Part shown: positions 7,729-17,317 of the stretch, in pieces | How positions within the stretch are numbered: the stretch's first letter is position 1 | Layout of the letters: every line of letters begins with the position of its first letter | Source of the DNA: Sphingomonadales bacterium | GTDB taxonomy: Bacteria > Bacteroidota > Bacteroidia > UBA7662 | DNA: 64,000 nt | Reading direction: 5' to 3' | Assembly (NCBI GenBank): GCA_016872215.1 | Contig: VHAX01000004.1 | Coordinates: 1 to 64,000, forward strand | Notes under the pieces: generated by a model | What the model was told of the DNA's origin: nothing | Database searches by the model: none | Seen by the model: the letters and a program-made list of their open reading frames with translations, nothing else | Program-made: the position numbers and the translations under genes

Positions 7729-8687
7729 ACACGCACATTATCGAGTCAGCCCGTCGGGCGCTCACTGCAGAAGGGGAGGCCATTTTGGCACTCAGGGATG
7801 GAGTAGGCGACGAGTTCGCATCGGTCATCCAAGCGATGCTCCATTGTCCGGGACGTGTGGTGTTCACCGGTGTGGGTAAAAGTGCCCTGATCGCTGCAAA
7901 AATCAGCGCAACCTTCAATTCTACGGGTACGCCTGCCTTGTTTATGCATGCAGCCGATGCGGTGCATGGCGATCTGGGGATGATCCGTGAGGGTGATGTA
8001 GTTTTGTGTATATCCCAGAGCGGAAATACACCTGAAATCAAGCTGCTGGTGCCGCTTTTGAAGTCGGCCGGACACCTGCTCATCGGTATGAGTGGGAAGA
8101 GAAGCAGCTTTCTGGGCAGGCATGCCGACCATTTTTTGAGCTCCGCTGTGGCGTCTGAGGCTTGCCCACTCCACCTCGCACCCACCACCTCCACCACGGC
8201 CCAACTCGCAATGGGCGATGCACTGGCAGTTTGTCTGATTGAGGAGCGGGGATTTACGCGCCACGATTTCGCCCGGTTTCACCCTGGCGGTGCCCTTGGC
8301 AAAAAACTCTATTTGCGTGTCGATGATCTAATCGTGCACAATGCCTTGCCGCAAGTCGATCGCAATGCGCCCCTGAGGGAGGTGCTTATCAGCATCACAT
8401 CGAGTCGACTTGGGGTCACAGCGGTTATGGACGGGGCAAGGCTCGTTGGGGTCATCACAGATGGGGATATCCGCCGCATGCTGGAGAGATTTGAACGACC
8501 CGAAGCACAGACCGCATCTGAAATCATGACTCCTCATCCTATTACATTGGCCAAAGGCAGCTATGCGGTTGATGCCCTTGAATTAATGAAAAAAAATAAT
8601 ATAACACAAATCGTGGTTGTGGATGCGGAAGGGGAATTTTGTGGAATCGTGCACCTGCATGACCTGTTGAGGGAAGGGATTTTGTAG
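7719..8687 (+). CDS. kdsD: Arabinose-5-phosphate isomerase (KdsD/KpsF family)
   Basis: Interconverts ribulose 5-phosphate and arabinose 5-phosphate, the entry to KDO for lipopolysaccharide. 322 residues: SIS sugar-isomerase domain (about 35-180; VVFTGVGKSALIAAKI, SQSGNTPEIK, HPGGALGKKL) followed by two CBS domains (about 205-320). The apparent start is TTG, preceded by a TAnnTTTG box; no ATG lies near the conserved N-terminus. Length and domain order match the family. Followed 45 bases later by manC, so sugar-nucleotide and LPS precursor genes sit together. Confidence 0.9.
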   Translation: MNPHTHIIESARRALTAEGEAILALRDGVGDEFASVIQAMLHCPGRVVFTGVGKSALIAAKISATFNSTGTPALFMHAADAVHGDLGMIREGDVVLCISQSGNTPEIKLLVPLLKSAGHLLIGMSGKRSSFLGRHADHFLSSAVASEACPLHLAPTTSTTAQLAMGDALAVCLIEERGFTRHDFARFHPGGALGKKLYLRVDDLIVHNALPQVDRNAPLREVLISITSSRLGVTAVMDGARLVGVITDGDIRRMLERFERPEAQTASEIMTPHPITLAKGSYAVDALELMKKNNITQIVVVDAEGEFCGIVHLHDLLREGIL

Positions 8688-8708
8688 AGCAAATACTATG
8701 GGTTGCTC

Positions 8709-8716
8709 TATCTTTG
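8709..8716 (+). promoter_or_regulatory. -7 box TATCTTTG before manC
   Basis: Full TAnnTTTG match between kdsD and manC, with a purine-rich stretch (GGAGG, 8718-8722) about ten bases before the ATG at 8733. A TTTG at 8681 lies 24 bases upstream, longer than the usual spacer, so only the -7 box is claimed. Confidence 0.45.
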
Positions 8717-8732
8717 TGGAGGAAAGGCTTAT

Positions 8733-9803
8733 ATGTACGACCTACACGCTGTGATTTTGGCCGGAGGTTCCGGTTCGCGCCTGTGGCCTTTGAGCTCACC
8801 CGATTTTCCCAAACAATTTTTGGATGTGGCCGGAACGGGCTACAGCCTGATTCAATCGGCCTTTCAGCGTGCGCGTCTGCTCACCGGAAGCGAGCGAATT
8901 CATCTGGTTACACTCGACACCTGGGCGGGAGTAGCCCGAATGCAACTGCCCGATTTACCTCAGTCGTCCATCATTACTGAGCCCATCCGTAAAAATACAG
9001 CTGTGGCCACGCTGCATGCGGCGGTGCGCATTGCGCGATCTAATCCCGATGCGCTGCTCTTGATTTTGCCCTCGGATCACATTGTAGTAGATTCCCGCCA
9101 ATTTGTAAAGAATTTACAACCCGCGCTTCGTTATGCTGCAGAGTATGATGAGTTGGTTGTAGCCGGCGTTCGGGCACACCAACCCGATATCCACTATGGT
9201 TATATACAGTATTACCCCAACGAAGACAACGGACAGATTTGTGCGGTTAAAACCTTTACCGAAAACCCAACTCAGGATATTGCCAACGCCTTTTTCCGAT
9301 CCGGTGATTTTTTATGGTATTCGGGCATCAAGGTAGTGCGGGTGTCGGTACTGATTGGTTTGTATCGGCAGTACCTCCCGGAACTGTTGCAGTTGTTTGA
9401 TGAATTGGAAGAGGTTTTGGGAACAAAACAGGAACGGGACGGCATTTTGAGGCTCTATCAACAGTGTGCCCCCATCTCATTTCGTCAGGGCATCCTTTAC
9501 AACAATCCAAAAGTAAAGGTGCTTGTAGCCGATTTTGACTGGTCGGACATAACCATGTGGGAGGAAGTTTATCGGGTAAACGAGCATGATTATTTGGAGA
9601 ATGCGGTCTCCGGACAAAATATCGCCATGTATGACTCCTCGCAGTGTTTGGTGATGGGCAGCGGTGACAAGCCCATGCTTTTGGTGGGGTTGGAAGGGTT
9701 TATCGTGATAGACTCAGAACAAGGCCTTCTGGTTTGTCCGCGCACTCGACAAGGCGAAATCAGACAAATGCTGGTCGACTTGAAGCGTAGCAAAAAGGAA
9801 TAA
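8733..9803 (+). CDS. manC: Mannose-1-phosphate guanylyltransferase
   Basis: Makes GDP-mannose from mannose 1-phosphate and GTP for surface polysaccharides. 356 residues from the ATG at 8733, chosen for its GGAGG ribosome-binding-like sequence and because the conserved nucleotidyltransferase start (AVILAGGSGSRLWPLS) follows. Other family signatures are FPKQFLDV, EPIRKNTAVA and LILPSDHIV. The length matches the single-domain form; the phosphomannose isomerase domain of the bifunctional enzyme is absent. It ends four bases before the next gene. The product may feed the polysaccharide cassette at 22433-27663. Confidence 0.9.
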   Translation: MYDLHAVILAGGSGSRLWPLSSPDFPKQFLDVAGTGYSLIQSAFQRARLLTGSERIHLVTLDTWAGVARMQLPDLPQSSIITEPIRKNTAVATLHAAVRIARSNPDALLLILPSDHIVVDSRQFVKNLQPALRYAAEYDELVVAGVRAHQPDIHYGYIQYYPNEDNGQICAVKTFTENPTQDIANAFFRSGDFLWYSGIKVVRVSVLIGLYRQYLPELLQLFDELEEVLGTKQERDGILRLYQQCAPISFRQGILYNNPKVKVLVADFDWSDITMWEEVYRVNEHDYLENAVSGQNIAMYDSSQCLVMGSGDKPMLLVGLEGFIVIDSEQGLLVCPRTRQGEIRQMLVDLKRSKKE

Positions 9804-9807
9804 TATT

Positions 9808-11277
9808 ATGAAGATGAAACACAGGAATATATATTTTGCATTTTTTTTGACGGCTTTTGGCTGCCTTTTTGGGTTGGCATTACCGATTAGCGCTCAACCA
9901 TCCAAGGGATTTCGACCCGTCGCACTTCATGTGGCCCCCGGAAATCTGGCCGTGCTGGAATATCAGGGTGTACCCTTATCGAAGGGGACAGCAGACATTG
10001 AACTTCCTATAGGGCTATGTCCGGAGCGGGTCTATTGGTCAATGACCTCAGTAGATGACACAAAATCGGGTGTTCAAGAGCAACCAGGCTTGTCCAAACC
10101 TTCTGCAGGTGCAACGGATTCGGCTATAGGCGTTGTACAAACTGTCTTATTGCAGATGGTGCGCGATTCGGTTCGCAAACAGAGACTGGCCGGGGATTTT
10201 TCAGCTCTCATATCCATAAACATTGGTCGGACCGTCTCGGTGGAGACCTTCGATGGCAGCGAAAACATTGGATACAGTGGAACTATTTTGGGAATGGACC
10301 AGAAGGGCGAGGTGTTGACCCTATCGGCAGGTCAGGAAATCCATAATATTCCGGTTCGGCAGATCATGTACTGGTCGTCGGGGTCCGACTGGGAACAAGC
10401 CCGGGAGTGGAGTGAGCCGTCCCGCTACCGTCTACATGTGATGGCACCCAATGGATGGGATGGCAGCCCCATCCGGGTATGGGTCGAAACGAAAAACGTG
10501 GATTGCGCCTATTCATACCGACTGAAAACAGGGGGTAAGGCCCGGATTGCTCTGGATTTCAGGCTTCAGACCTCTTTTACATTCGACGAACTTGAGGTGG
10601 TGGGTCACAGTGGTCAACCTCTTGCCTCAATCGGAGGCTTGAATTCGCCCTTGTTTCGTTTGGTCGCCCCAGACGGATCGGGTACTGGGGTTTTGTCGAC
10701 CACAGCCCTGGAAGAGGGCGTATCGCTGATGTTGATGGAGGAATGGAATTTCGGCGCAGTTTCACCCGCAGACAGCCATTTTCAGCAAAGTCCGGTTGTG
10801 CGCTCGTACCTGTCGATCAAGGGGGGCTCTGATGCTCCCGGTTTCCAGCTCATACCTTTATATATGGAGCATGAAAATGCGCCCCCTCTCCTCATAGCCG
10901 CGCAAGAGGTGTCACTTCCGGGTTTTGATCTGATGATTAGGCTTGACAAACCGGTGCTGAACGGATCCGATACCGGTAAAATACGTCGGGGCCGCTGGTT
11001 GACGGAAGATCAAAAGCCAGTGGGTCCGGAAGGCTGGTGGGTGGATGGACAAATCGAAGCGGGTTATTCTGGCTCCATACCGGTGGAATGGACCATTCGC
11101 AGGTCTTTCCTACCGGCCGAATTGGGTAATTCAAACCTAAAGGTTTTGATTTCAGATCCGAAGGACCTGAATGTTGAAGCACATGAGTTTAGGCGAACGA
11201 TTCAAATACCAACAGGGAAACGATCTGCTCTCTCGTATTCCTACTTTTTATCACCTCTTCAAAAGGTCAAAAAATAG
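9808..11277 (+). CDS. Secreted protein of unknown function, possibly MuiA/DUF4139-like
   Basis: 489 residues with a clear signal peptide (MKMKHRNIYFAFFLTAFGCL, cleavage near ISAQ). I do not recognise a firm family. A segment near 150-190 (SGTILGMDQKGEVLTLSAGQ ... IPVRQIMYW) and the end (RRTIQIPTGKRSALSYSYFL) are reminiscent of mucoidy-inhibitor MuiA/DUF4139 proteins, which combine a short beta-rich insert with a C-terminal beta-sandwich. The match is weak. No lipobox, transmembrane segment or T9SS tail is visible, so a periplasmic location is most likely. It starts four bases after manC and is probably co-transcribed with it. It is convergent with the TonB-dependent receptor, 22 bases away. 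Confidence 0.6.
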   Translation: MKMKHRNIYFAFFLTAFGCLFGLALPISAQPSKGFRPVALHVAPGNLAVLEYQGVPLSKGTADIELPIGLCPERVYWSMTSVDDTKSGVQEQPGLSKPSAGATDSAIGVVQTVLLQMVRDSVRKQRLAGDFSALISINIGRTVSVETFDGSENIGYSGTILGMDQKGEVLTLSAGQEIHNIPVRQIMYWSSGSDWEQAREWSEPSRYRLHVMAPNGWDGSPIRVWVETKNVDCAYSYRLKTGGKARIALDFRLQTSFTFDELEVVGHSGQPLASIGGLNSPLFRLVAPDGSGTGVLSTTALEEGVSLMLMEEWNFGAVSPADSHFQQSPVVRSYLSIKGGSDAPGFQLIPLYMEHENAPPLLIAAQEVSLPGFDLMIRLDKPVLNGSDTGKIRRGRWLTEDQKPVGPEGWWVDGQIEAGYSGSIPVEWTIRRSFLPAELGNSNLKVLISDPKDLNVEAHEFRRTIQIPTGKRSALSYSYFLSPLQKVKK

Positions 11278-11299
11278 GTTGATTTTGAATAAAAAGCAA

Positions 11300-13750
11300 T
11301 CAAAAATTGACTTGGAGCCCGATCAGAAAGTTTCTGGTTGCCTGCGGGAAGTAATATTTGTCGCGCACCAATGTGCCATCCAACAGATACGGATAGGCAT
11401 AGCCGTTGGCACTGTATAGGGCGTTAAGCACATTTCCAATTTGCAGATTCAAGCGTAATTCAGGATGGTTAGCGCCACTCCTGAGCTGGTAGTCGAGGCG
11501 GAGGTCGTGAACTGTCCAGGCGGGGAGGACACGTGCATGATCTCCGCTGTTGTCTAAATATTGCCGCCCGATATGTCGACTCAATAGATTGAATCGTATG
11601 TTCTTTATTGCTTTCCAGCTAAGGGTAGAGCCGGTGGTGATGCCCGGCGAGAAGGAAATTGGGGCGGTAGCTAGCGTTTGTCCACCCACATTACCCAGAT
11701 AATTGAAGTCAGCGTCATATAGGTCGAAGTATTCCGTGTAGTTGCGTACCCGATTTTGGGAAAGGCACAGATTGGCTGTCCATTCCAGCTTGGGGTGAAG
11801 GCGGGTTGACCACGACAACTCGGCTCCCAATCGATAGCTCTCGGGCACGTTTACGCGCACATAGGCGCCCACATCGTTAATCTGACCATTCAAAACCAAC
11901 TGATCGCGATACACCATATAATAGGTCTGAATATCCCATCGCGCATTCCGACCCTTCCAACTGATACCCGTTTCCCAATCGGTCAGTTGCTCGGCTCCGG
12001 GTCGACTCTCGGGTGTCGACGCGGTTAGGTCGTCGCGCACCGGTTCGCGGTGGCCGACGGCGACGGAGGCAAACCAGCGCAGGCGAGGTGTTGGCTGCCA
12101 GTTTACGCCAGCTTTGGGATTAAAAAAACGAAAGGGAACCGTTTGATCCACCGCCTCACTCTGGTTGTTGAGTCCCTCAAAACTATAATCGACTCCCCTG
12201 TATTGCAGGTCGCCAAACAGATGCCAATGCGATCCGGCTTCCCATTCGGCCCGGGTAAATAAGTGGTATTCTCTTTTTTCTCCTTCATTTTCATAATAGC
12301 GGGTCGGCAATGGTTGATTGGGGAAAATTCGGGCCCATATTACTTCACCGAAGTGGAATCCCACATACCTGTACCAACCTCCGCCCGACTGGATCTGCAA
12401 TGGGCCTGATTTCCATTCAGTTTGCAGCAGCCCACCATAGAAATGGTTGTCGAGCCACCTCCGCCGGATAATATCCGTGCTGCTGATGGTGTCGCTGCCG
12501 ATCACGGCTGGACTCAATCCGTAGCGTTCATAGGTTTCGTCTGCCCTATATTGCTCATAATATCCCACCCCGCGTGTATAAAACAGGATGCCTCTGAGGG
12601 AAAAGTTGGGGTGGGTACATACCTCATATATCCCTTGGTAATGGTCCTGCCTGTAGTTGTCGACCTCATCTGGGTGGTAAACCGAATTGCCCTGCGCATC
12701 TACAAATCCCCCGGCTGGATTGTATGTCCTTCTCGATGCAAGTGAATCCTGGGGAACACCATACCAGGCCTGGTAGGTGCGTTCCTGTCCCTGAATAGTG
12801 TTGAAGGCGATACGACTGCGGTTGCCCATGCGTGAAGCGCCAACGGCCAGGCTGCTTAAATCGGAGCTTGAGCGTTCGATGTAACCATCGCTCCGAATTC
12901 TGCTCATTCGTCCACCAAATTGCCACCCCCCTATGAGTTGCCCGCTGCTCATGGCCAGTGCTTGGCGGAGAGTGCCTAAAGATCCACCGCTCAGGTTCAT
13001 GCGCACCCCCGCGGTATCATCCGAAAGTTGGGTTTTGATGTGCACGCTGCCCCCAAAGGCTCCGGTGCCGCTGGTGCTGGTGCCGACCCCCCTTTGCACC
13101 TGAATTTCATCAACGGAACTGGCGAGATCGGGCATGTTCACCCAGAAAACGCCCTGCGATTCGGCATCGTTTACGGGGACTCCGTTGAGGGTTACATTGA
13201 TGCGTGTACCATCTGAACCCCTGATACGCATCCCGGTGTAACCCACGCCCGCTCCTGCATCGGAGTGGGCGACCACAGCGGTCGACTGTTGCAACAGGAA
13301 TGGTAGATCCTGCCCCATATTTCCGGGTTGCAGTTCCTGGGCTGTGATTCGCGTGAATGCTATCGGCGTACGATTACCAGCGGGAAAGGGCATTACCGAC
13401 ACTTCCATCAGCTCCTGAATGCGGGGTGTCATATAGAACAGGAGCGGGGTGGAATAAACTTCTGTAAGCAGAATAATTGTGTCGATGGGTCGGTAGGCGA
13501 GGTGACTGATCCGTACATGCATTTGCGTGACGAGGCCTGCGCTCATTATTGTGAAATGTCCGCTATTGTCAGTGAGGGTAAATTCACTGCGCGGTTCGAG
13601 TACTATCGTCGCCGCGGCTATGGGCTTCCCATTGCTCAGGTCGATTACCTTTCCGGTAATGGGATTTTTTCCAGCTGCTGTCCCAAACACCGACAACAAG
13701 AAACCAGAAAACAGAATGAGGAAAATGGGATTGACGGGCAGGAAACGCAT
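11300..13750 (-). CDS. TonB-dependent outer-membrane receptor, predicted thiamin (or thiamin precursor) transporter
   Basis: 816 residues from the Met at 13750, where a signal peptide starts (MRFLPVNPIFLILFSGFLLS). An upstream in-frame start near 13879 lies inside the riboswitch and is rejected. Order: carboxypeptidase-regulatory-like domain (about 30-115; GKVIDLSNGKPIAAATIVLE), plug domain (about 130-250; GMRIRGSDGTRINVTLNGVP), and a 22-strand-type barrel ending in an aromatic residue (LIGLQVNF). It imports a scarce substrate with energy from TonB-ExbBD. Substrate is inferred from the TPP riboswitch in its leader; thiamin-regulated TonB receptors are known in Bacteroidota. No other thiamin gene is adjacent: the next gene on this strand is more than 3 kb away (recQ). 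Confidence 0.9.
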   Translation of the reverse strand: MRFLPVNPIFLILFSGFLLSVFGTAAGKNPITGKVIDLSNGKPIAAATIVLEPRSEFTLTDNSGHFTIMSAGLVTQMHVRISHLAYRPIDTIILLTEVYSTPLLFYMTPRIQELMEVSVMPFPAGNRTPIAFTRITAQELQPGNMGQDLPFLLQQSTAVVAHSDAGAGVGYTGMRIRGSDGTRINVTLNGVPVNDAESQGVFWVNMPDLASSVDEIQVQRGVGTSTSGTGAFGGSVHIKTQLSDDTAGVRMNLSGGSLGTLRQALAMSSGQLIGGWQFGGRMSRIRSDGYIERSSSDLSSLAVGASRMGNRSRIAFNTIQGQERTYQAWYGVPQDSLASRRTYNPAGGFVDAQGNSVYHPDEVDNYRQDHYQGIYEVCTHPNFSLRGILFYTRGVGYYEQYRADETYERYGLSPAVIGSDTISSTDIIRRRWLDNHFYGGLLQTEWKSGPLQIQSGGGWYRYVGFHFGEVIWARIFPNQPLPTRYYENEGEKREYHLFTRAEWEAGSHWHLFGDLQYRGVDYSFEGLNNQSEAVDQTVPFRFFNPKAGVNWQPTPRLRWFASVAVGHREPVRDDLTASTPESRPGAEQLTDWETGISWKGRNARWDIQTYYMVYRDQLVLNGQINDVGAYVRVNVPESYRLGAELSWSTRLHPKLEWTANLCLSQNRVRNYTEYFDLYDADFNYLGNVGGQTLATAPISFSPGITTGSTLSWKAIKNIRFNLLSRHIGRQYLDNSGDHARVLPAWTVHDLRLDYQLRSGANHPELRLNLQIGNVLNALYSANGYAYPYLLDGTLVRDKYYFPQATRNFLIGLQVNF

Positions 13751-13814
13751 AGCTGCGGGGCATTTGTACGTGAAACAAATGCTTGGCAGGGGCCGACAAG
13801 CAACAATGAATGAC

Positions 13815-13888
13815 ATCTTCCCTTCGCAGGCATAACCCTGATCAGGTACAATGGGTATAATCTCAGCCCATGAGGGCACCCCTAAGAC
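13815..13888 (-). promoter_or_regulatory. TPP (THI-box) riboswitch
   Basis: Read on the minus strand it has all core blocks of the thiamin pyrophosphate aptamer: GGGGTGCCC, GGGCTGAGAT, ATACCC, ACCTGATC and GGTTATGCCTGCGAAGGG. P1 can form between 13884-13888 (GTCTT) and 13815-13819 (AAGAT) with one G-T wobble. The P3 arm is short, so the aptamer is about 74 nt. The receptor start codon lies 65 bases downstream. The expression platform contains a perfect 7-bp hairpin (GCATTTG/CAAATGC, 13760-13782, loop nine) ending ten bases before the ATG, with no run of T, which suggests control of translation rather than termination. Confidence 0.95.
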
Positions 13889-13892
13889 TGGG

Positions 13893-13900
13893 CAAATATA
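13893..13900 (-). promoter_or_regulatory. -7 box TATATTTG for the riboswitch-controlled receptor
   Basis: Full TAnnTTTG match on the minus strand. The predicted start site, about seven bases downstream, falls at about 13886-13888, right at the first base of P1 of the TPP aptamer. The agreement of two independent signals makes this promoter more convincing than most. Confidence 0.65.
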
Positions 13901-13923
13901 AAGCCAAGGTGCTTTCTAATGTG

Positions 13924-13931
13924 TAACTTTG
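13924..13931 (+). promoter_or_regulatory. -7 box TAACTTTG for secA
   Basis: Full TAnnTTTG match, predicting a leader of about 17 bases before the secA ATG at 13955. It is arranged back-to-back with the receptor promoter 23 bases away. Confidence 0.55.
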
Positions 13932-13954
13932 AGCCTCGTAATTAAGAATCACGT

Positions 13955-16900
13955 ATGGCGGGTTTTCTGCAACAAATCATTACCGCATTGTTTGGTAAAA
14001 AATCGGATCGGGATGTGAAGGAACTGCTACCGCGTGTGGCCGAAATCCACCATTGGTTTGAGGAATACAAGGGGCTCGACCACGATGCGTTAAGGGCGAA
14101 AACGATCGAATTTCGTTCGAGAATCAGGGAGGCGCTCAGCGAAATGGAGACGGAGATTGAAAGGAGCCGAGCCGAGGCCGATGCACTTCCGCCCGATCAA
14201 ACAGCCGAGAAAACGCAGGCCTACGAGAGGCTCGATGAGTTGATTAAGGCGCGTGATAAGCATTTGGAGGAGGTACTGGACGAGTTGCTGCCCGAAGCTT
14301 TTGCGGTCGTGAAAGAAACAGCGCGCCGTTTCACTGAAAATGGGGAGATCCGTGTGCAGGCCACAAGCATGGACCGTGAATTGTCGGTGAGTAAGGATTT
14401 CGTGCGGATCGAAGGTGATACAGCAGTGTACCGGAACCGGTGGAGTGCAGCGGGTAATGAGGTGGTTTGGAACATGGTGCACTACGACGTGCAGTTGATC
14501 GGTGGTATGGTGCTGCATTCGGGTAAAATTTCTGAAATGGCCACCGGGGAAGGTAAAACATTGGTTTCAACCCTCCCTGCCTACCTTAATGCCCTCTCGG
14601 GCATGGGACTGCATATTGTGACGGTCAACGACTACCTGGCACGCAGGGACGCAGCCTGGAATGGCCCCATCTTTCAGTTTCATGGCATATCGGTCGATTG
14701 CATTGACCTGCATACCCCAAATTCGGCCGAGCGTAAAAAGGCGTATCGGGCCGACATCACCTACGGAACCAACAATGAGTTTGGCTTTGATTACCTGCGC
14801 GACAATATGGTGCGGTTTTCCGACGAACTGGTTCAGCGCAAGCACCATTTTGCCATGGTGGATGAGGTGGATTCTGTGCTCATCGATGATGCACGTACGC
14901 CCCTGATCATTTCGGGACCCACTCCGCGGGGCGATATCCATGAGTTCCAGGAACTGAAGCCCCGAATCGAACGGCTCGTTGATTCCCAGAAAAGGTATGT
15001 GAACACCGCCCTGAGCGATGCCCGACGATTGTTGGCTACAGGCAAAACCGATGAGGGAGGGCTCGCCCTGTTCCGCGCCTACCGCGGATTGCCGAAGAAC
15101 AAAGCGTTGATTAAGTTTTTGAGCGAGCAAGGCATTCGGGCTCAGTTGCAGAAGACAGAGGCCTTTTATATGCAGGACCAGCAAAAGGAAATGCATAAAG
15201 CCGATGAGCCCCTCTTTTTCACAATCGATGAAAAGAACAATACAATCGAGCTCACTGAGAAGGGAATCGAACTCATCACCGCAAGCGGCGAGGATCCCCA
15301 ATTCTTCATCATGCCCGATGTTGGCAGCGAAGTGGCGGAAATCGAAAAATCGGTACCAGATGCCCGTGAAAAAGCTGAGAGGAAATCGCGCTTGCTCTCC
15401 GATTTTCAGGTAAAATCCGAGAGAATCCATACCCTCAACCAGCTTTTGAAGGCCTATTGTCTCTTCGAACGGGATGTGGAGTACATCGTCGACCAGAACA
15501 AGGTGAAGATTGTGGACGAACAGACGGGGCGTGTGCTCGAAGGCAGACGCTATTCAGATGGTCTGCATCAGGCAATTGAAGCCAAGGAAAATGTGCGGGT
15601 GGAAGCTGCAACGCAGACTTTTGCCACAATCACCCTGCAGAACTACTTTCGGATGTACCACAAGTTGGCCGGCATGACGGGCACGGCCGAAACGGAGGCC
15701 GGTGAATTGTGGGAGATTTATAAACTGGATGTTGTGGTGATTCCCACCAACCGGCCGATTATCCGGCGCGACGAAGACGACCGGGTCTACAAAACCGTGC
15801 GCGAGAAGTATCAGGCCATCATCACGCAGGTGGAGGAATTGGTGGCCGCCGGCCGCCCCGTTTTGGTGGGCACCACCTCGGTGGAAATCTCCGAATTGCT
15901 GAGCCGAATGCTGAGCATGCGCAAGATCAAACACAATGTACTCAATGCCAAACAACACCAGCGGGAGGCAGAAATCGTAGCTGAGGCGGGCTTGGCGGGT
16001 AACGTAACCATTGCCACGAATATGGCGGGGCGGGGAACCGACATCAAATTAGGGCCTGGTGTTCGGGAAGCGGGCGGATTGGCCATTGTGGGTACCGAAC
16101 GTCACGAATCGCGACGGGTCGACCGGCAGCTGCGGGGCCGTTCGGGTCGGCAGGGTGACCCGGGAAGTTCCCAGTTTTTTGTTTCGCTCGAAGACAATCT
16201 GATGCGCCTTTTCGGATCCGATCGCATATCAAAAATTATGGACCGTTTCGGATATCAGGAGGGAGAAGTCATACAGCATTCCATGATTACCCGATCCATC
16301 GAACGGGCTCAGAAAAAGGTGGAGGAAAATAATTTCGGAATCCGTAAGCGTTTGCTCGAGTATGATGATGTGATGAATGCACAGCGGGAGGTGATCTACA
16401 AGAAAAGACGCCATGCCTTGTATGGCGAACGCATTGGCATGGACGTGCGGCATATGATTGAAGATGTAGCGGGGGAATTGGTCGCCAGATACAGCAAATC
16501 GGCTGATTTTGACGCATTATACCTCGATACAATCCGTGATTTTGGTCACGAACCGCCGTTTAGTAGTGCAGAATTTGCCCGCATGAAGGAGGATGAGGCA
16601 GTTTTGAGGTTGTCGGATGGGGTGTTGGCGCATTATGAGGAAAGGAACCGCAAGCTCACGGAAATGGCGATGCCCGTTTTGGAATCCGTGTACCGGGAAC
16701 AAGGTGAGCGCGTTGAATATATTGGAGTACCGATACAGATGGGGAATCGGGGGGTTCAAATTGGGGTGAATCTGAAGAGAGCGATGGGCAATGAGGGCCG
16801 CGAGATCATCACAGAGCTGGAGAAATCGGTCGTACTCCAGCTGATCGACGAGATTTGGAAAAACCACCTCCGCGATATGGATGAGTTGAAGCAATCGGTT

Positions 16901-17317
16901 CAGAATGCGGTTTATGAACAGAAGGATCCTTTGGTCATCTACAAGATGGAGTCGTTCAATCTCTTTGAAAATATGCTGAGCGAACTCAATTCGGAGGCTG
17001 TTTCCCTGTTGTTTCAGGCTGGAATTCCGGTTCAGGATGCCGGGCAGATTCAGGAACATCGTCCGACTCCAGGCCCGGCACGTCCGGCCCTTCAGGCGAG
17101 TCACCCCACCTACACAAGCACTTCCACATCAACCGCCCCAACGGCAGCGAGCACCTCATCTGCACCGCGGGGTGGTAGTGCCAGCGCACAAACCAATATG
17201 CCCGAAGAGCCACGCGTTCAGTCACCCATCATCGCCGGACCTAAAGTGGGTCGGAATGAACGATGCCCATGTGGCACCGGTAAAAAATTTAAACAGTGTT
17301 GCGGTCGGGAGGAATAG
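13955..17317 (+). CDS. secA: Preprotein translocase ATPase SecA
   Basis: Motor of SecYEG-dependent export. 1120 residues, the long form usual in Bacteroidota. Visible are Walker A (EMATGEGKTLV, about 195), the DEVDSVLIDDARTPLIISGP segment, GRGTDIKLGPGV, GRSGRQGDPGSSQFFVSLED, and the C-terminal zinc motif CPCGTGKKFKQCC, preceded by a Ser/Thr/Pro-rich linker. The extra length comes from an insert near 330-420 and from N-terminal residues 30-130. Divergent from the riboswitch receptor; deoC overlaps its last 22 bases. Confidence 0.97.
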   Translation: MAGFLQQIITALFGKKSDRDVKELLPRVAEIHHWFEEYKGLDHDALRAKTIEFRSRIREALSEMETEIERSRAEADALPPDQTAEKTQAYERLDELIKARDKHLEEVLDELLPEAFAVVKETARRFTENGEIRVQATSMDRELSVSKDFVRIEGDTAVYRNRWSAAGNEVVWNMVHYDVQLIGGMVLHSGKISEMATGEGKTLVSTLPAYLNALSGMGLHIVTVNDYLARRDAAWNGPIFQFHGISVDCIDLHTPNSAERKKAYRADITYGTNNEFGFDYLRDNMVRFSDELVQRKHHFAMVDEVDSVLIDDARTPLIISGPTPRGDIHEFQELKPRIERLVDSQKRYVNTALSDARRLLATGKTDEGGLALFRAYRGLPKNKALIKFLSEQGIRAQLQKTEAFYMQDQQKEMHKADEPLFFTIDEKNNTIELTEKGIELITASGEDPQFFIMPDVGSEVAEIEKSVPDAREKAERKSRLLSDFQVKSERIHTLNQLLKAYCLFERDVEYIVDQNKVKIVDEQTGRVLEGRRYSDGLHQAIEAKENVRVEAATQTFATITLQNYFRMYHKLAGMTGTAETEAGELWEIYKLDVVVIPTNRPIIRRDEDDRVYKTVREKYQAIITQVEELVAAGRPVLVGTTSVEISELLSRMLSMRKIKHNVLNAKQHQREAEIVAEAGLAGNVTIATNMAGRGTDIKLGPGVREAGGLAIVGTERHESRRVDRQLRGRSGRQGDPGSSQFFVSLEDNLMRLFGSDRISKIMDRFGYQEGEVIQHSMITRSIERAQKKVEENNFGIRKRLLEYDDVMNAQREVIYKKRRHALYGERIGMDVRHMIEDVAGELVARYSKSADFDALYLDTIRDFGHEPPFSSAEFARMKEDEAVLRLSDGVLAHYEERNRKLTEMAMPVLESVYREQGERVEYIGVPIQMGNRGVQIGVNLKRAMGNEGREIITELEKSVVLQLIDEIWKNHLRDMDELKQSVQNAVYEQKDPLVIYKMESFNLFENMLSELNSEAVSLLFQAGIPVQDAGQIQEHRPTPGPARPALQASHPTYTSTSTSTAPTAASTSSAPRGGSASAQTNMPEEPRVQSPIIAGPKVGRNERCPCGTGKKFKQCCGREE

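Noticed and set aside
13751..13879. Longer N-terminus for the TonB receptor
   Set aside because: It would translate the TPP riboswitch, and a proper signal peptide starts only at 13750.
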